From Paenibacillus cremeus (GTDB lineage: Bacteria; Bacillota; Bacilli; Paenibacillales; NBRC-103111): a stretch of 64,000 nucleotides of DNA. Location of the stretch: the NCBI RefSeq assembly GCF_007786445.1, contig NZ_VNJI01000001.1, positions 1 through 64,000 on the forward strand. Reading direction: 5' to 3'. Shown in pieces: positions 23,861 to 32,863 of the stretch (its first letter is position 1; every line of letters begins with the position of its first letter). A program made the translations under genes and the position numbers. The notes below the pieces were generated by a model. It made no database searches. It was not told the origin of the DNA and was given only the letters and a program-made list of their open reading frames with translations.

Positions 23861-25594
23861 TTGAAAAAGAAGCACCTGCTGACCTTATCGTTACTACTTA
23901 CTTTAGCGGCCGCCGATGCGCAGGCCGTGTCGGCTCAAGTGTCCGTATCAGGCTCTACGATCCATATGCTGTTTAAAGACCAGCTGCAGCAGGCTGAGGT
24001 GAACGGCTCGACAGCTGCCCTTGAAGCACCGGCGCGTATTGTGGACGGCAGCTTCTATATCCCGCTCAAATGGGCGGCGGAGCAGCTTGGGCTCAAGCCA
24101 ACCTGGGACGCTCAGCGCAGCACAGTCGGACTTGCCGCACCAAGAGCCTACCTCGAATGGGATTTGGCTCAGGGGCAGGCCTCCGTCAACGGGGCTGCGG
24201 TTCCGCTAGCGGAGACATCGCTCATCGACCACGACACCCTGCTAGTCAAACTAAGCTGGATTGCTCCATTGCTGGACGTGACCTACACCTTTCAGCCGAA
24301 TCCCGCACGTGTTGAGCTGACGTACCTTCAGAAAACCCGCTCGTCCTATCCGGAATCGTCCGCCTCCGAAGATACGCAGGCGCCGAATTCGCGGCCGGCC
24401 GCGCTTTTTGCGACGGATAAATCGGTCTACCGGATCGGCGAGCCCATCCATTACATAGATTTAAGCTATGATCCCGACGCCGAGGGCTTGCCCAAGATTC
24501 AATGGACCGGCAAAGAAGATGCGTTCTTCCAGCCGGGAGAGTATCCCGTAACGCTTCAGGTAGCGGACGGCAGCGGTGCTTGGAGCCTTCCCTACACGCG
24601 GATTATTAAAGTATCGAACAGCGTGCTGCTGACAGCCGCCGAATATCCGTGGTATTGGAAGCCGGCTGGGACGCTGATCAAGGCCGACTCCGATAGCTGG
24701 AAGCGTCTGCTGTCCAGTGCACAGGAGCTGAAGCCGCAGGCCGTACCGATCGAGCGGAAGCGGATCGTCAGCGGCGACAATGCCGTCATTAAAGACAAAG
24801 GACTTGTGCTGAAGGATACGGTCGAGGGCAAAGCCCGCATCGCATCCCATCATATTAATGGACTGTCGGAAACGGTCCAATTCGCCTCGGTCATCTCCAA
24901 CCCGGATCCGGCCCGCACGTTGACGGTGCATATTACCCGCAAGGGCAAGGCGCAGCCGACGCTGCTTCACCGGACGACGGCGGAGCAAGCGGTGACCGAT
25001 TTCTTGGCGCAGCCGCTGGGTGATGACGCCATCGACGTGAAGCCGGGCAAATCCGTCACGCTGGAGCAGACCACCCTGGAGCCAGGGCAGGGCTTCGCCA
25101 GCCTTCAAGAGCTGGAGACCGACGGCAAGGCGGAGATCGGCTTTGTCGTCGTGGGTGCGAAGGAGGAGCTGAAGCCGCTGGCTTCCTATGAGGACAAAAG
25201 CAAGGGCAGCACTTCAGCTGCGGCGCGTGCCTCGGACGTGCGGCTGGACATTGACGCGGATGCCCGCAGCTTGACGGGCTTGGCGCAGTGGACGATGGGG
25301 GACGCTGCCGGCTCTACCGATCTGGGAGCGATCTATTCGCTCCACCTGTACCACCCGCAAAAAGCGGCGATTGCGCTGCGGCCGCAAGGTGGCTACATGA
25401 ATGGTACGCTCAAAGTGAACGGAGCCATGGTCTCTCTCCCGTCGGGAGGCTTGACGGAGCAGGACGGCGCACTTCTGGTGTACCGGGCGATCGGCGCGGA
25501 GTCACAAGTCGATATCGACTGGATGCCGGCTCCCGGAAGTACAAGCCCTGTGCAGTGGATTGTATATCCTTTAGATGAGAAAAAGTTGAAATAG
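23861..25594 (+). CDS. Secreted protein with CuAO-like N-terminal and PKD-like domains, copy 1
   Basis: A 577-residue exported protein. It has a signal peptide (about residues 1-25, ending AVSA), then a copper-amine-oxidase-N1-like domain (about 30-150; FYIPLKWAAEQLGLKPTWD is the usual motif). A PKD-like segment is at about 180-250 (YRIGEPIHYIDLSYDPDA), and a long beta-rich region follows. The copper amine oxidase N1 domain in these proteins is a cell-envelope module with no oxidase activity. TTG at 23861 follows AAGGAG with ten bases between. The next gene, 38 bp on, is a full-length paralogue. No anchor (LPXTG or SLH) is seen, so it may be released or held by the domain itself. Confidence 0.82.
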   Translation: MKKKHLLTLSLLLTLAAADAQAVSAQVSVSGSTIHMLFKDQLQQAEVNGSTAALEAPARIVDGSFYIPLKWAAEQLGLKPTWDAQRSTVGLAAPRAYLEWDLAQGQASVNGAAVPLAETSLIDHDTLLVKLSWIAPLLDVTYTFQPNPARVELTYLQKTRSSYPESSASEDTQAPNSRPAALFATDKSVYRIGEPIHYIDLSYDPDAEGLPKIQWTGKEDAFFQPGEYPVTLQVADGSGAWSLPYTRIIKVSNSVLLTAAEYPWYWKPAGTLIKADSDSWKRLLSSAQELKPQAVPIERKRIVSGDNAVIKDKGLVLKDTVEGKARIASHHINGLSETVQFASVISNPDPARTLTVHITRKGKAQPTLLHRTTAEQAVTDFLAQPLGDDAIDVKPGKSVTLEQTTLEPGQGFASLQELETDGKAEIGFVVVGAKEELKPLASYEDKSKGSTSAAARASDVRLDIDADARSLTGLAQWTMGDAAGSTDLGAIYSLHLYHPQKAAIALRPQGGYMNGTLKVNGAMVSLPSGGLTEQDGALLVYRAIGAESQVDIDWMPAPGSTSPVQWIVYPLDEKKLK

Positions 25595-25632
25595 CACCCT
25601 TTTAACCCGAAAGCGAAAGGACTTATCCATAC

Positions 25633-27411
25633 ATGCTTACAATTCGCCAATTGTTTATGACCGTGGGCGCTGCGGTTTGCGCGTTAGGAACTCTGATGAC
25701 AGCGGGGACGGCGCTAGCGGCTGTTCCGGAGCATACTCAGATCCTTGTGTATCCCGGCAGCACGTCGACCTATATTAATGGAGTGAAGCAGGAGTCCCAG
25801 ACCGCCGTGCTCGAGCGGGGCGGACGCTACTATTTGCCAGTGTCGGAGCTGACGGCCTGGTTCGGCGTTCCGGTGAAGTGGCAGGAGGCCAAGGGAGCGG
25901 TGCAGCTCACTACGCCGAGCGCTTTTCTTGAATTTACACTGGCGGCGGGGACGCTGCAGATTAACGGCGGCGAGAGCCGGGCTTGGGACAAGAACGTCCT
26001 GCTGCAAAATGACCGGCTATACGTAGAGCTCTCCTGGCTCAAACAGTTTATCTCCTATCAAGCCAAAGCAGATCAGGAGCTGAAGCGCGTGGAGCTGGAC
26101 TACCTCAAGTCGGGGGACAGCGCGCTGTTTCACAACGATGCGATGCCGAACGTGAAGCCGGTTGCCAAATTTACCGTGGATAAAGACTCGTACCGGATCG
26201 GGGAGCCGATTCATTACACGGATTTGAGCTACGATCCGAAAGGAACCGAGCTGAAGGACATCAACTGGACGGGCAATGCGGGGGTGATTTTTACCCCAGG
26301 CTTGTACAAGGTGTCGCTGGAGGTGAAGGACAGTCTTGGGAATGTGAGCGATACGTTCTCCCGCAACATCCTCGTCAAGGATGAGCCGTACTTGGATCCG
26401 TTCGAGTATAAGGTCTACTACGAGCCGGTGGGCACGTATGTCAAAGAGGAGGAAAGCGATCTCCGCAAATATTTGCGCGGCATTCCCCAGCTGAAAAAGG
26501 ATGAGAGCAAGCCGACGGACCGGCCGCTCATCGTCAGCGACAGCCCGGAGACGTTCAAGGGGAAGGGCTATTTGTACCAGGAAAAGGTGAACGGCAAAGC
26601 GCGTCTGTACGCAGATCATGTGAACGGGACGGACCGCAAAATGAAATTCGCCATCGTCGTGCGCAACCCGTACCCAGACCGCTCGGTGACGATCAAGACG
26701 ACCAATCAAGGGGAAGTGTACCCGTCCATCTACGCCAACTTGATCGGGAACGAGGCGACCATCGGCTTTTTGCAAAATGAGAATGCCGGCATGTCGGACT
26801 CGATGGTGCTGGGTCCATACGAATCGGCCTATTATAAAGTGATGCCGGACTTTTACCCGGGTCAAGGGATGAACGTGCTCTATGATGTGGAAACGGATGG
26901 GGATGCGTATTTCTCGTTCGTGGCGATGGAGCAGGGGGATACGCTGAAGGACATCGGTGGGTATCCGAGACTGCCGTACAGCGGCAATGTGCGGGGGACG
27001 TTCAGCGTCTCCGCAGTGACATGGGACGTGTATGCGTCGGACCTGACGAAGCCTTCCAGCTTCGCCATCGGGGACGGGACGAGCGATAAGTTCGTGACGG
27101 GGGCCGATTTCTTGACACTGGAGCCGTCGCTCAACTTAGGCAACTACGGCGTGGTCTACAAGATTCACATCGATAAGCCGAGCAAAATGGCGTTGCTCGT
27201 TCTTCCGCGCGGCGGCGTTTTCAAAGGGCCGTTTCTGGTCAATGGGCGCATCGTCCAAACCCCGCCGTCCGGCGTGATGATGGACTATCAAGGCTATACG
27301 ATCATTGCCCGCACGGACGGGACGGAGCCATCGCTGGACATCGACTTCTCTCCGGCGGCTGGTTCGGCGTTCCCGATCGATGTGATTTTGTACCCGTTGA
27401 ACCGCAAGTAA
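25633..27411 (+). CDS. Secreted protein with CuAO-like N-terminal and PKD-like domains, copy 2
   Basis: A 592-residue paralogue of the protein at 23861 with the same layout. It has a signal peptide (about 1-29, ending ALA), a CuAO-N1-like domain (YYLPVSELTAWFGVPVKWQE), a PKD-like segment (YRIGEPIHYTDLSYDPKG) and a beta-rich C-terminal half. The endings of the two copies are alike (VILYPLNRK here, WIVYPLDEKKLK in copy 1). The pair arose by tandem duplication and is probably one transcript ending at the terminator at 27444. Function is unknown; a cell-surface role is likely. Confidence 0.82.
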   Translation: MLTIRQLFMTVGAAVCALGTLMTAGTALAAVPEHTQILVYPGSTSTYINGVKQESQTAVLERGGRYYLPVSELTAWFGVPVKWQEAKGAVQLTTPSAFLEFTLAAGTLQINGGESRAWDKNVLLQNDRLYVELSWLKQFISYQAKADQELKRVELDYLKSGDSALFHNDAMPNVKPVAKFTVDKDSYRIGEPIHYTDLSYDPKGTELKDINWTGNAGVIFTPGLYKVSLEVKDSLGNVSDTFSRNILVKDEPYLDPFEYKVYYEPVGTYVKEEESDLRKYLRGIPQLKKDESKPTDRPLIVSDSPETFKGKGYLYQEKVNGKARLYADHVNGTDRKMKFAIVVRNPYPDRSVTIKTTNQGEVYPSIYANLIGNEATIGFLQNENAGMSDSMVLGPYESAYYKVMPDFYPGQGMNVLYDVETDGDAYFSFVAMEQGDTLKDIGGYPRLPYSGNVRGTFSVSAVTWDVYASDLTKPSSFAIGDGTSDKFVTGADFLTLEPSLNLGNYGVVYKIHIDKPSKMALLVLPRGGVFKGPFLVNGRIVQTPPSGVMMDYQGYTIIARTDGTEPSLDIDFSPAAGSAFPIDVILYPLNRK

Positions 27412-27443
27412 ATAGCTGCTGGCTGCAGTAAAGGGCGCCGCTC

Positions 27444-27479
27444 AAGGTTCCCCCCGTTGTTTGGGGGAACCTTTTTTTT
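27444..27479 (+). terminator. Intrinsic terminator after the paralogue pair
   Basis: AAGGTTCCCCC (27444-27454) pairs with GGGGGAACCTT (27463-27473), followed by eight T. Very strong. Confidence 0.95.
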
Positions 27480-27553
27480 GACCGCTGGCGGCGTGAAAGT
27501 GGCGCGGACCGGCCCCAAGAGAGGTAAATATCCCTCACTTTGGGCGGGCAATT

Positions 27554-28450
27554 TTACTTTCTCTGCCCCGCTGCGGCTCCGCCAAACTCCAGCGCCGCGC
27601 CCTCCCGATACTGCTTCGGCGTCACGCCCGTGATGCGGCGGAATACCCGGCAAAAATACGAGAAGTTCGGGATGCCCACGCGGGTGCCGACCTGCTCCAC
27701 GGAGAGGGCTTCCGTGTTCAGCAGCCAGCACGCCTGACGGATGCGCCGGGCAATGACATAATCGGTGATGCTGCTGCCGGTCTCCGCACGGAACAGATGG
27801 GAGACGTGATGCTTGGACAGGTGAAGCTCTTGGGCCAGCTCGTTCAAATCAAACGGCTCGGTGTAATGCTCCTCCAGCCACTGCAGCATTTTCTCCGTAT
27901 GGCGTTCAGAGCGGGGGACACCTTGAAATGAGCCGTCCCCATCCTCATACTTCGATTGCAAATACTCGTACAGCTGGACGATGCCCAGTGCTGCGCCTTC
28001 CAATTGCTCACCGCCATACGGTCCGAACACCCGGTGATGAAGCCGTTCAAAAATGGAGTTTAAATAAGCCGAATCACCGCCAACCTGCATCACCTGGTTC
28101 GAGAGCTCATCCTTCCACATATGCTCGAAGAATCGCAGCAGCGCCGGGAACATCCGGAAAAAAGGGACGAAGTCGGCCGGCTCGAACGTGATCACCGAGC
28201 GTTCATAAGGGCTCTGAGCACTGACGTCGAAATGGATCCGATGCAGCTGGAACGGCTGGAGAAAAAACAAGCACCCCGGCTCCAAAGCGTACATTTGCCG
28301 GTTGAGCACCAAGTGGCCTTTGCCCCGGTGAACGAAAAGAATTTCGATGCCCCGATGATAATGATAAAAGCCGGGAAAATGATCTGTGGTGAGGTCCCGG
28401 TGCTTCAGATTAAACGGACGGTCCTTCAGAATATTATCGGATAACGGCAA
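27554..28450 (-). CDS. AraC-family regulator with cupin-like sensor domain
   Basis: A 298-residue cytosolic regulator. The N-terminal cupin-like sugar-sensing domain has HYHRGIEILFVHRGKGHLVL and LQPFQLHRIHFD. The C-terminal AraC double helix-turn-helix has LSKHHVSHLFRAETGSS at about 208 and FSYFCRVFRRITGVTPKQY at about 255. The start is taken as TTG at 28450, eight bases after GGAGGT; a GTG at 28459 overlaps that site. It shares layout and sequence (PFQLHRI, RIRQACWLL, SYFC) with the regulator at 36023, so the two are paralogues. It stands alone, diverging from the small gene at 28607. Its target is unknown. Confidence 0.9.
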   Translation of the reverse strand: MPLSDNILKDRPFNLKHRDLTTDHFPGFYHYHRGIEILFVHRGKGHLVLNRQMYALEPGCLFFLQPFQLHRIHFDVSAQSPYERSVITFEPADFVPFFRMFPALLRFFEHMWKDELSNQVMQVGGDSAYLNSIFERLHHRVFGPYGGEQLEGAALGIVQLYEYLQSKYEDGDGSFQGVPRSERHTEKMLQWLEEHYTEPFDLNELAQELHLSKHHVSHLFRAETGSSITDYVIARRIRQACWLLNTEALSVEQVGTRVGIPNFSYFCRVFRRITGVTPKQYREGAALEFGGAAAGQRK

Positions 28451-28606
28451 AACGTCCACCTCCGCCCAACGAATACGAATTTACAGCAATACAGTACTAT
28501 TTTTTCACAATTCCCTCTCACTGTGCAACGAAAATCTTTATTACAATTACAGTAACGGATCGAAAATGGCACTGTATTACGATCAGGTGAACGAGGGGGA
28601 ATCACG

Positions 28607-28945
28607 ATGACGCTGCATGAGTATGTGACGGACGCCGAATTCACGGATGTGCTGGACGGGGTTAAGGATCTATTGAAGGAAACGTATCACATTACAGACC
28701 GTGAAGCGGATTCGGTCCTTCGGGCAAGCCGCGATAAAGCGGAAGCCTACGTTCAGGACTATACACCGTACCTGAAAGCCATCAAGGAAATTCGGCATGC
28801 GTTAAGAGAGACGCTCGACACCCAGTTCGAGCAGGCGGTGGACCCGGAGCAGGAGCTGCGAATCCGCATGAGCAACGATGCCGCCGTATGGGTGACCTTC
28901 GAGTGCATCCGGCGCTTTTGCAAAAATTCGGTTTTAAACCTATAA
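28607..28945 (+). CDS. Small conserved protein of unknown function
   Basis: A 112-residue soluble, mostly helical, acidic protein (MTLHEYVTDAEFTDVLDG...). I do not recognise the family. No signal peptide, membrane helix or metal motif is evident. The ATG follows GAGGGGGA. It is the first of three small genes in the same direction (28607, 28984, 29292) and diverges from the AraC gene. A separate promoter for the next gene lies over its 3' end. Confidence 0.65.
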   Translation: MTLHEYVTDAEFTDVLDGVKDLLKETYHITDREADSVLRASRDKAEAYVQDYTPYLKAIKEIRHALRETLDTQFEQAVDPEQELRIRMSNDAAVWVTFECIRRFCKNSVLNL

Positions 28946-28946
28946 T
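28918..28946 (+). promoter_or_regulatory. Sigma-A promoter for the Dabb-domain gene
   Basis: TTGCAA (28918-28923), a 17-bp spacer and TATAAT (28941-28946). It overlaps the last codons of the gene at 28607 and lies 38 bp before the start at 28984. Confidence 0.78.
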
Positions 28947-28983
28947 GGGCAGGGTAGTGGAAAAATCGCAGAGGAGCCCTGTC

Positions 28984-29277
28984 ATGATCGATCATATTGT
29001 ACTTGTAAAATTCGCTGAAACCACAACGCAAGAGCAGCTGTCGGAGGTAGTAACCCGATTCAAAGCGCTTAAGCCTCACCTCAATGGAGTAGTGGATATC
29101 CAAGCGGGCCTGAACTTTTCCGACAAAAATCAAGGCTACCAAATCGTGCTCAGCGTTCGCTTCGAGGACCGGGCCGCACTGGCAGCGTATGGACCGAACC
29201 CAGAGCATCAAGCCGTTGCTGCTTACATCCGGGAAGTGGGCCGGGTTGACAGCATCGTTGTAGATATCGAAATCTAA
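28984..29277 (+). CDS. Dabb (stress-responsive A/B barrel) domain protein
   Basis: A 97-residue dimeric alpha/beta-barrel domain. The hallmark IDHIVLVKFAETTTQEQL opens the domain, with IQAGLNFSD and YQIVLSVRFEDRAALAAYG following, and the end has HQAVAAYIREVGRVDSIVVDIE. The fold family includes stress-induced and polyketide-cyclase-like proteins; no reaction can be assigned. The start at 28984 has GAGGAG just upstream; longer in-frame starts lie over the promoter and the previous gene. Confidence 0.9.
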   Translation: MIDHIVLVKFAETTTQEQLSEVVTRFKALKPHLNGVVDIQAGLNFSDKNQGYQIVLSVRFEDRAALAAYGPNPEHQAVAAYIREVGRVDSIVVDIEI

Positions 29278-29291
29278 GCGGGGAATACCCA

Positions 29292-29537
29292 ATGGAAACA
29301 ACGACAGCGAAAGCAGCCGAAATTGCGGAGTGGATGGTCAAGGAAGTGAAATTCCGAGGCATCCTGTACCAGACCGAAGTCATCGATCACATTCTAGCCA
29401 ACTACGGCGAGGCCTATATTTATGTGAACGAGAATGGCAACCAGTCGATCGATAAAGAAGTGAAGAAGCGGTTTAAAAAGCTGCACGGCGGCAAGGCCGC
29501 ATGGGATCGGGACGGCTTCTTTTGGGGCTGGACGTAA
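29292..29537 (+). CDS. Small conserved protein of unknown function
   Basis: An 81-residue soluble protein with a pronounced aromatic tail (AAWDRDGFFWGWT). A winged-helix-like mix of helix and strand is likely (AEIAEWMVKEV, then YIYVNENGNQSIDKEVKKRF). It resembles small Bacilli proteins of the DUF6953 type, by eye only. It is 14 bp after the Dabb gene and probably cotranscribed with it. Confidence 0.65.
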   Translation: METTTAKAAEIAEWMVKEVKFRGILYQTEVIDHILANYGEAYIYVNENGNQSIDKEVKKRFKKLHGGKAAWDRDGFFWGWT

Positions 29538-29569
29538 CACTGAGGCACTTGCAATAAACAGAATCAAAC

Positions 29570-29602
29570 AGGCTGCCGAATCATCACGATGATCGGCAGC
29601 CT
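29570..29602. terminator. Hairpin between convergent genes
   Basis: AGGCTGCCGA (29570-29579) pairs with TCGGCAGCCT (29593-29602), and inside it TCAT pairs with ATGA around a CACG loop. It lies between convergent genes that end at 29537 and 29621. Neither flank has a perfect T-run, so termination efficiency is uncertain. Confidence 0.7.
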
Positions 29603-29620
29603 ATTCAGCATGCTTTGAAA

Positions 29621-30610
29621 CTACACCAATTGCACCGGCTGGCCCTGCTTGACGGACTCGTAGCCCGCTAAGGCGACCTCCGCCGAGCGCAGGCCATCCA
29701 GGCCGGAGATCGGTACAGGCTGCTCCGAGATCAGCGCCTGCACGAATGCTTGGATCATGTAATGATCCATATCGTCGCCCCAAAAGCTCCAGACGCCTTT
29801 ACCTGTGGCATCGCTGTACACTTCATTGTTTTGCGCGAAGGCATCGACGAAGATATTGCCTTTGGTTCCGACAATCTGCATCGTTACGTCGCCCCAAGTT
29901 GGAAACGATTTCGGGCGTGACCAGCTCGTATCCAGCACCCCGAATACGCCGTTCTCGAACCGGACGTGAATCATGCCGGCATCGTCCACCTGGAGCTCCT
30001 CGTGGAACAGGGTGGCGGCGTAGGCGTACACCTCCGTCACCTTCGATCCGGTGAACCAGTTCATCAAATCCATCACATGGACCGTGTGATCGAGCAGCGC
30101 ACCGCCGCCGGATAAGCTCGGCTCAACGAACCATCTTCCCGGCATCGAGCCGCGGTTCGTCCCTTTGATGGCGACGATGTCGCCGATGTCGCCTCGCTCG
30201 ACCGCTTGCTTCGCACCGGCCACGGAGGCCAGATAGCGGCAAGGGAATGCCGTCATGAGCTGGACACCGTTCGCTTCGCACGCTTCGATCATCCGTTTCA
30301 TTTCGTCCACGGAGATACCCAGTGGCTTTTCGCAGATCACATGCTTGCCCGCCTGGGCAGCGGCAATGACGTGCTCCGCATGCTTGGCATTTTCCGAGCA
30401 GATGGCGACGGCATCGATATCCGCTTGGAGCAGCTCGCGATAGTCGTCGAACAGGCGAAGGCCGCGGTTCGCCGCTACCGTTTCCACACGGCTGCGTTCT
30501 TCATCCGCTATGCCGACCACCTCGACCTCGGGCATCGCCAGAAAAGCGTTCAAATACGAATGCGCATGCCCATGGGCGAAGCTAATCAAGCCTACTTTTA
30601 ATGTTTTCAT
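29621..30610 (-). CDS. Gfo/Idh/MocA family oxidoreductase
   Basis: A 329-residue NAD(P)-dependent dehydrogenase-like enzyme. The N-terminal Rossmann fold (KVGLISFAHGHAHSYLNAF) is a variant lacking the tight GxGxxG. CEKPLGISVDEMK (about residues 95-107) is the EKP cofactor motif, and GGGALLDHTVHVMDLMNW holds the likely catalytic His. The ATG overlaps the stop of the gene at 30607 by four bases (ATGA), so translation is coupled. Two such enzymes in one operon often act in sequence on a sugar or inositol. Confidence 0.92.
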   Translation of the reverse strand: MKTLKVGLISFAHGHAHSYLNAFLAMPEVEVVGIADEERSRVETVAANRGLRLFDDYRELLQADIDAVAICSENAKHAEHVIAAAQAGKHVICEKPLGISVDEMKRMIEACEANGVQLMTAFPCRYLASVAGAKQAVERGDIGDIVAIKGTNRGSMPGRWFVEPSLSGGGALLDHTVHVMDLMNWFTGSKVTEVYAYAATLFHEELQVDDAGMIHVRFENGVFGVLDTSWSRPKSFPTWGDVTMQIVGTKGNIFVDAFAQNNEVYSDATGKGVWSFWGDDMDHYMIQAFVQALISEQPVPISGLDGLRSAEVALAGYESVKQGQPVQLV

Positions 30611-31605
30611 AGCGATCCTACCTCCTGTGCGGCTTGCCCTATGAGGACGGCCTTGCCGGTTCGAGCCGATTCCACCGCCGCCAGAGCGATTTCCAGCGCT
30701 TTATAAGCATCCTCCGCCGTGACGATCGGCTGCCGTCCTTCGCGGATGCAATCGATAAAGTGAAGCATCTCTAAATCATACGGACTTTGGTGACCTGGGC
30801 TTTGCGGAATCTCAACGAAGGGACTTTTGCCGGACGTCGTTTCCTTCTTGCGAATTTGCAAGGACGAAGAACGCGCGCTGTCGGCACGAATGACGCCGCC
30901 GCTTCCGGCTAGCTCCGCCGCAGTCGTGAAGGACCCAGGATAGCCCCAATGCGCTTCCAGGTTGGCAACGGCGCCGCTCTCAAACACCAGCGTTGCCGTC
31001 GCATAGTCCATCTGGGGGCTGGTCGCGCGCTGGCAGTACACGGATCGGACCTCACCGGCCGCCCAGCGGAAGAAGTCGATGTCGTGAATCATGAGGTCGA
31101 CAATGACGCCGCCGCTTTTGTCCTCCTCCGCGAACCATCTTTGAGGATGTCCGCCAATCCGCTTGGCATGGGCTACACCGAGCTTGCCGATCCGGCCGCG
31201 GTCCAGCTGCGACTTCATCTGCGCATACTCCGGGAAGAAGCGGACGACATGCCCGACATACAGCTGAACGCCGTTCATCCTGCAGGCCGCGATCATCGCC
31301 CTGGCATCGGCCAGATTCAGTGCAATCGGCTTCTCGCTGATGACATGCTTGCCAGCCTCTGCGGCTTCAATGGCAAAGGCTTTATGCAAATAGCTCGGAG
31401 TAGCGACGCTGACGACTTCACAGCCGCTTTGCTCCAGCATCTCGCGATAGGTGGCGTATACGGTCGCCCCAACGCGATCCGCGATCCGCTGCGCATTTTC
31501 TTCTACGATATCATAGACACCTACGATCGTTACACCGGGCATTTTGGCGTAGCAATTCGCGTGCACGCCGCCGAGTCCTCCGCAGCCGACAATGGCTACT
31601 TTCAT
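30607..31605 (-). CDS. Gfo/Idh/MocA family oxidoreductase
   Basis: A 332-residue enzyme of the same family as its neighbour. Rossmann motif VAIVGCGGLGGVHANCYAK, EKP motif HVISEKPIALNL (about residues 91-102) and SGGVIVDLMIHDIDFFRW with the catalytic-type Asp/His are present. It is the first gene of a two-gene minus operon that diverges from the AraC regulator at 31790, which is therefore a likely controller. The substrate is unknown. Confidence 0.92.
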   Translation of the reverse strand: MKVAIVGCGGLGGVHANCYAKMPGVTIVGVYDIVEENAQRIADRVGATVYATYREMLEQSGCEVVSVATPSYLHKAFAIEAAEAGKHVISEKPIALNLADARAMIAACRMNGVQLYVGHVVRFFPEYAQMKSQLDRGRIGKLGVAHAKRIGGHPQRWFAEEDKSGGVIVDLMIHDIDFFRWAAGEVRSVYCQRATSPQMDYATATLVFESGAVANLEAHWGYPGSFTTAAELAGSGGVIRADSARSSSLQIRKKETTSGKSPFVEIPQSPGHQSPYDLEMLHFIDCIREGRQPIVTAEDAYKALEIALAAVESARTGKAVLIGQAAQEVGSL

Positions 31606-31630
31606 ATCTATCCCTCATCTCCGAATGTTG

Positions 31631-31789
31631 TATAATAGTGATAGGAGCAACTCCGTCGGTTTGGAAGCGTCCGTCGGACTTGCTCCTAGGTTTACAATAC
31701 CGTCCGACGGCGAAGTAGGGTATGCCGTGATTTGCTCAATTACTATCCAAATTTGCCGCTCAGCCAGAGCCTTGATTGGGAGAACCGCT
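31631..31789 (+). promoter_or_regulatory. Promoter and structured leader of an AraC gene
   Basis: A TATAAT at 31631-31636 lies 154 bp before the start codon. The leader can fold as AGGAGCAA (31644-31651) with TTGCTCCT (31680-31687). The segment CCGTCGG occurs at 31653-31659 and 31671-31677, and CCGACGG at 31704-31710 can pair with either. Alternative foldings are therefore possible. No known riboswitch class was recognised. Confidence 0.45.
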
Positions 31790-32674
31790 ATGAACCTGAA
31801 TATTTTTAAAGAACCGATTCATTACCCTAATCCGCTGCTGCATCTGAAGGTATGGGAGTTTACGGCAAATGGCAAGCCTGCGCGCCATCATCCAGCCAGC
31901 ATGAAATGGCATTATCATAAGGAAGTTGAGTTCATTTATGTCCGATCCGGCATTCACAGCGTGCATACGCTGAACCATAACTATATTCTGCATCCGGGCG
32001 ATATTTTCGTGATCGGCGCCTCCCAGCTGCATTCGCCGAGCAAATTCAGTGAAGAGGACCTGACGTACATCGTGCTTCACGTCGATCTGCAGCCTTATTT
32101 CGATCCGCTCATGATGATGTATTACCCTCATTTTTCCGAGGTGCGTCATCCGCTGGAGGCGTTCAATGCGATGTTTCAAGAGGACGAGCGTCTTCGAGCG
32201 GAAGTGGCGGGCTGCATCCTTCGCATCCATGAGGAGATGATGGAGCAGCGGAAGGGGTATGAGATTGCGGCGAGTATTTTGATCCGTCAAATTTTTCTGG
32301 CCATGCTGCGCGGGGATGCGTTGGAGCTGCTGAAGGCGGGCGATTCGGAGGGGGCCATGCTGCTGCAGCCGGTGCTGGAGCATGTGGAGCGGCATCTGAG
32401 CGAGAAGATCGAGATGGAAGAGGTCAGCGAGCTGGCGAACATGAGCTACTCGTATTTCTCGAAGTTTTTCAAGAAAACGATCGGCTTCACGTTCACCGAA
32501 TACGTCAACCGGCAGCGAATCATCCGGGCGGAGCAGCTGCTGCTGACCACGACGCAGACGATCACCGACATTGCCGAAGCGATCGGCATTGAGAATATGG
32601 CCCATTTTTACGAGCTGTTCAAACGGTATAACGGGTGCACCCCGAAGCAGTTTTTGCTGAAAATGAAAGGGTAG
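31790..32674 (+). CDS. AraC-family regulator with cupin-like sensor domain
   Basis: A 294-residue regulator. The N-terminal half has the cupin-like HHPASMKWHYHKEVEFIYV and HPGDIFVIGASQLHSP. The C-terminal AraC helix-turn-helix pair has MSYSYFSKFFKKTIGFTFTEY and ENMAHFYELFKRYNGCTPKQF. The start at 31790 is chosen for GGGAGAACC and the match to family length; a longer in-frame start at 31592 would lie upstream of the promoter. It diverges from the two-oxidoreductase operon, its likely target. A terminator follows at once. Confidence 0.9.
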   Translation: MNLNIFKEPIHYPNPLLHLKVWEFTANGKPARHHPASMKWHYHKEVEFIYVRSGIHSVHTLNHNYILHPGDIFVIGASQLHSPSKFSEEDLTYIVLHVDLQPYFDPLMMMYYPHFSEVRHPLEAFNAMFQEDERLRAEVAGCILRIHEEMMEQRKGYEIAASILIRQIFLAMLRGDALELLKAGDSEGAMLLQPVLEHVERHLSEKIEMEEVSELANMSYSYFSKFFKKTIGFTFTEYVNRQRIIRAEQLLLTTTQTITDIAEAIGIENMAHFYELFKRYNGCTPKQFLLKMKG

Positions 32675-32684
32675 GTACAAGAAA

Positions 32685-32734
32685 AAATAGAGCTGGACTC
32701 CACAACCGCAATGTGGGATCCGGCTCTATTTATT
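32685..32734 (+). terminator. Intrinsic terminator after the AraC gene
   Basis: AAATAGAGC (32685-32693) pairs with GCTCTATTT (32723-32731), with an inner stem TCCACA and TGTGGG. T-rich sequence follows. Confidence 0.85.
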
Positions 32735-32834
32735 TGAACACCTGCTGCTCGCGGGGCACCGAGCCCGCAGAAACCGCGAAAGCGCAGAGCATGATGCATT
32801 TCACCTACGGGATCGACCCGGAAATCGCCATGTC

Positions 32835-32863
32835 TTATCATATCTCCGGCGAAGTGTTATACT
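32835..32863 (+). promoter_or_regulatory. Probable promoter of the amidase gene
   Basis: TTATCA, a 17-bp spacer and TATACT preceded by TG one base upstream (an extended -10). This gives a leader of about 145 nt to the start at 33016, in which no known riboswitch was recognised. The 340-bp stretch 32675-33015 otherwise holds no convincing gene. Confidence 0.5.

Noticed and set aside
27421-27553. A further small gene between the CuAO-like pair and the AraC gene
   Set aside because: The stretch is mostly terminator; no frame with a ribosome site was found.
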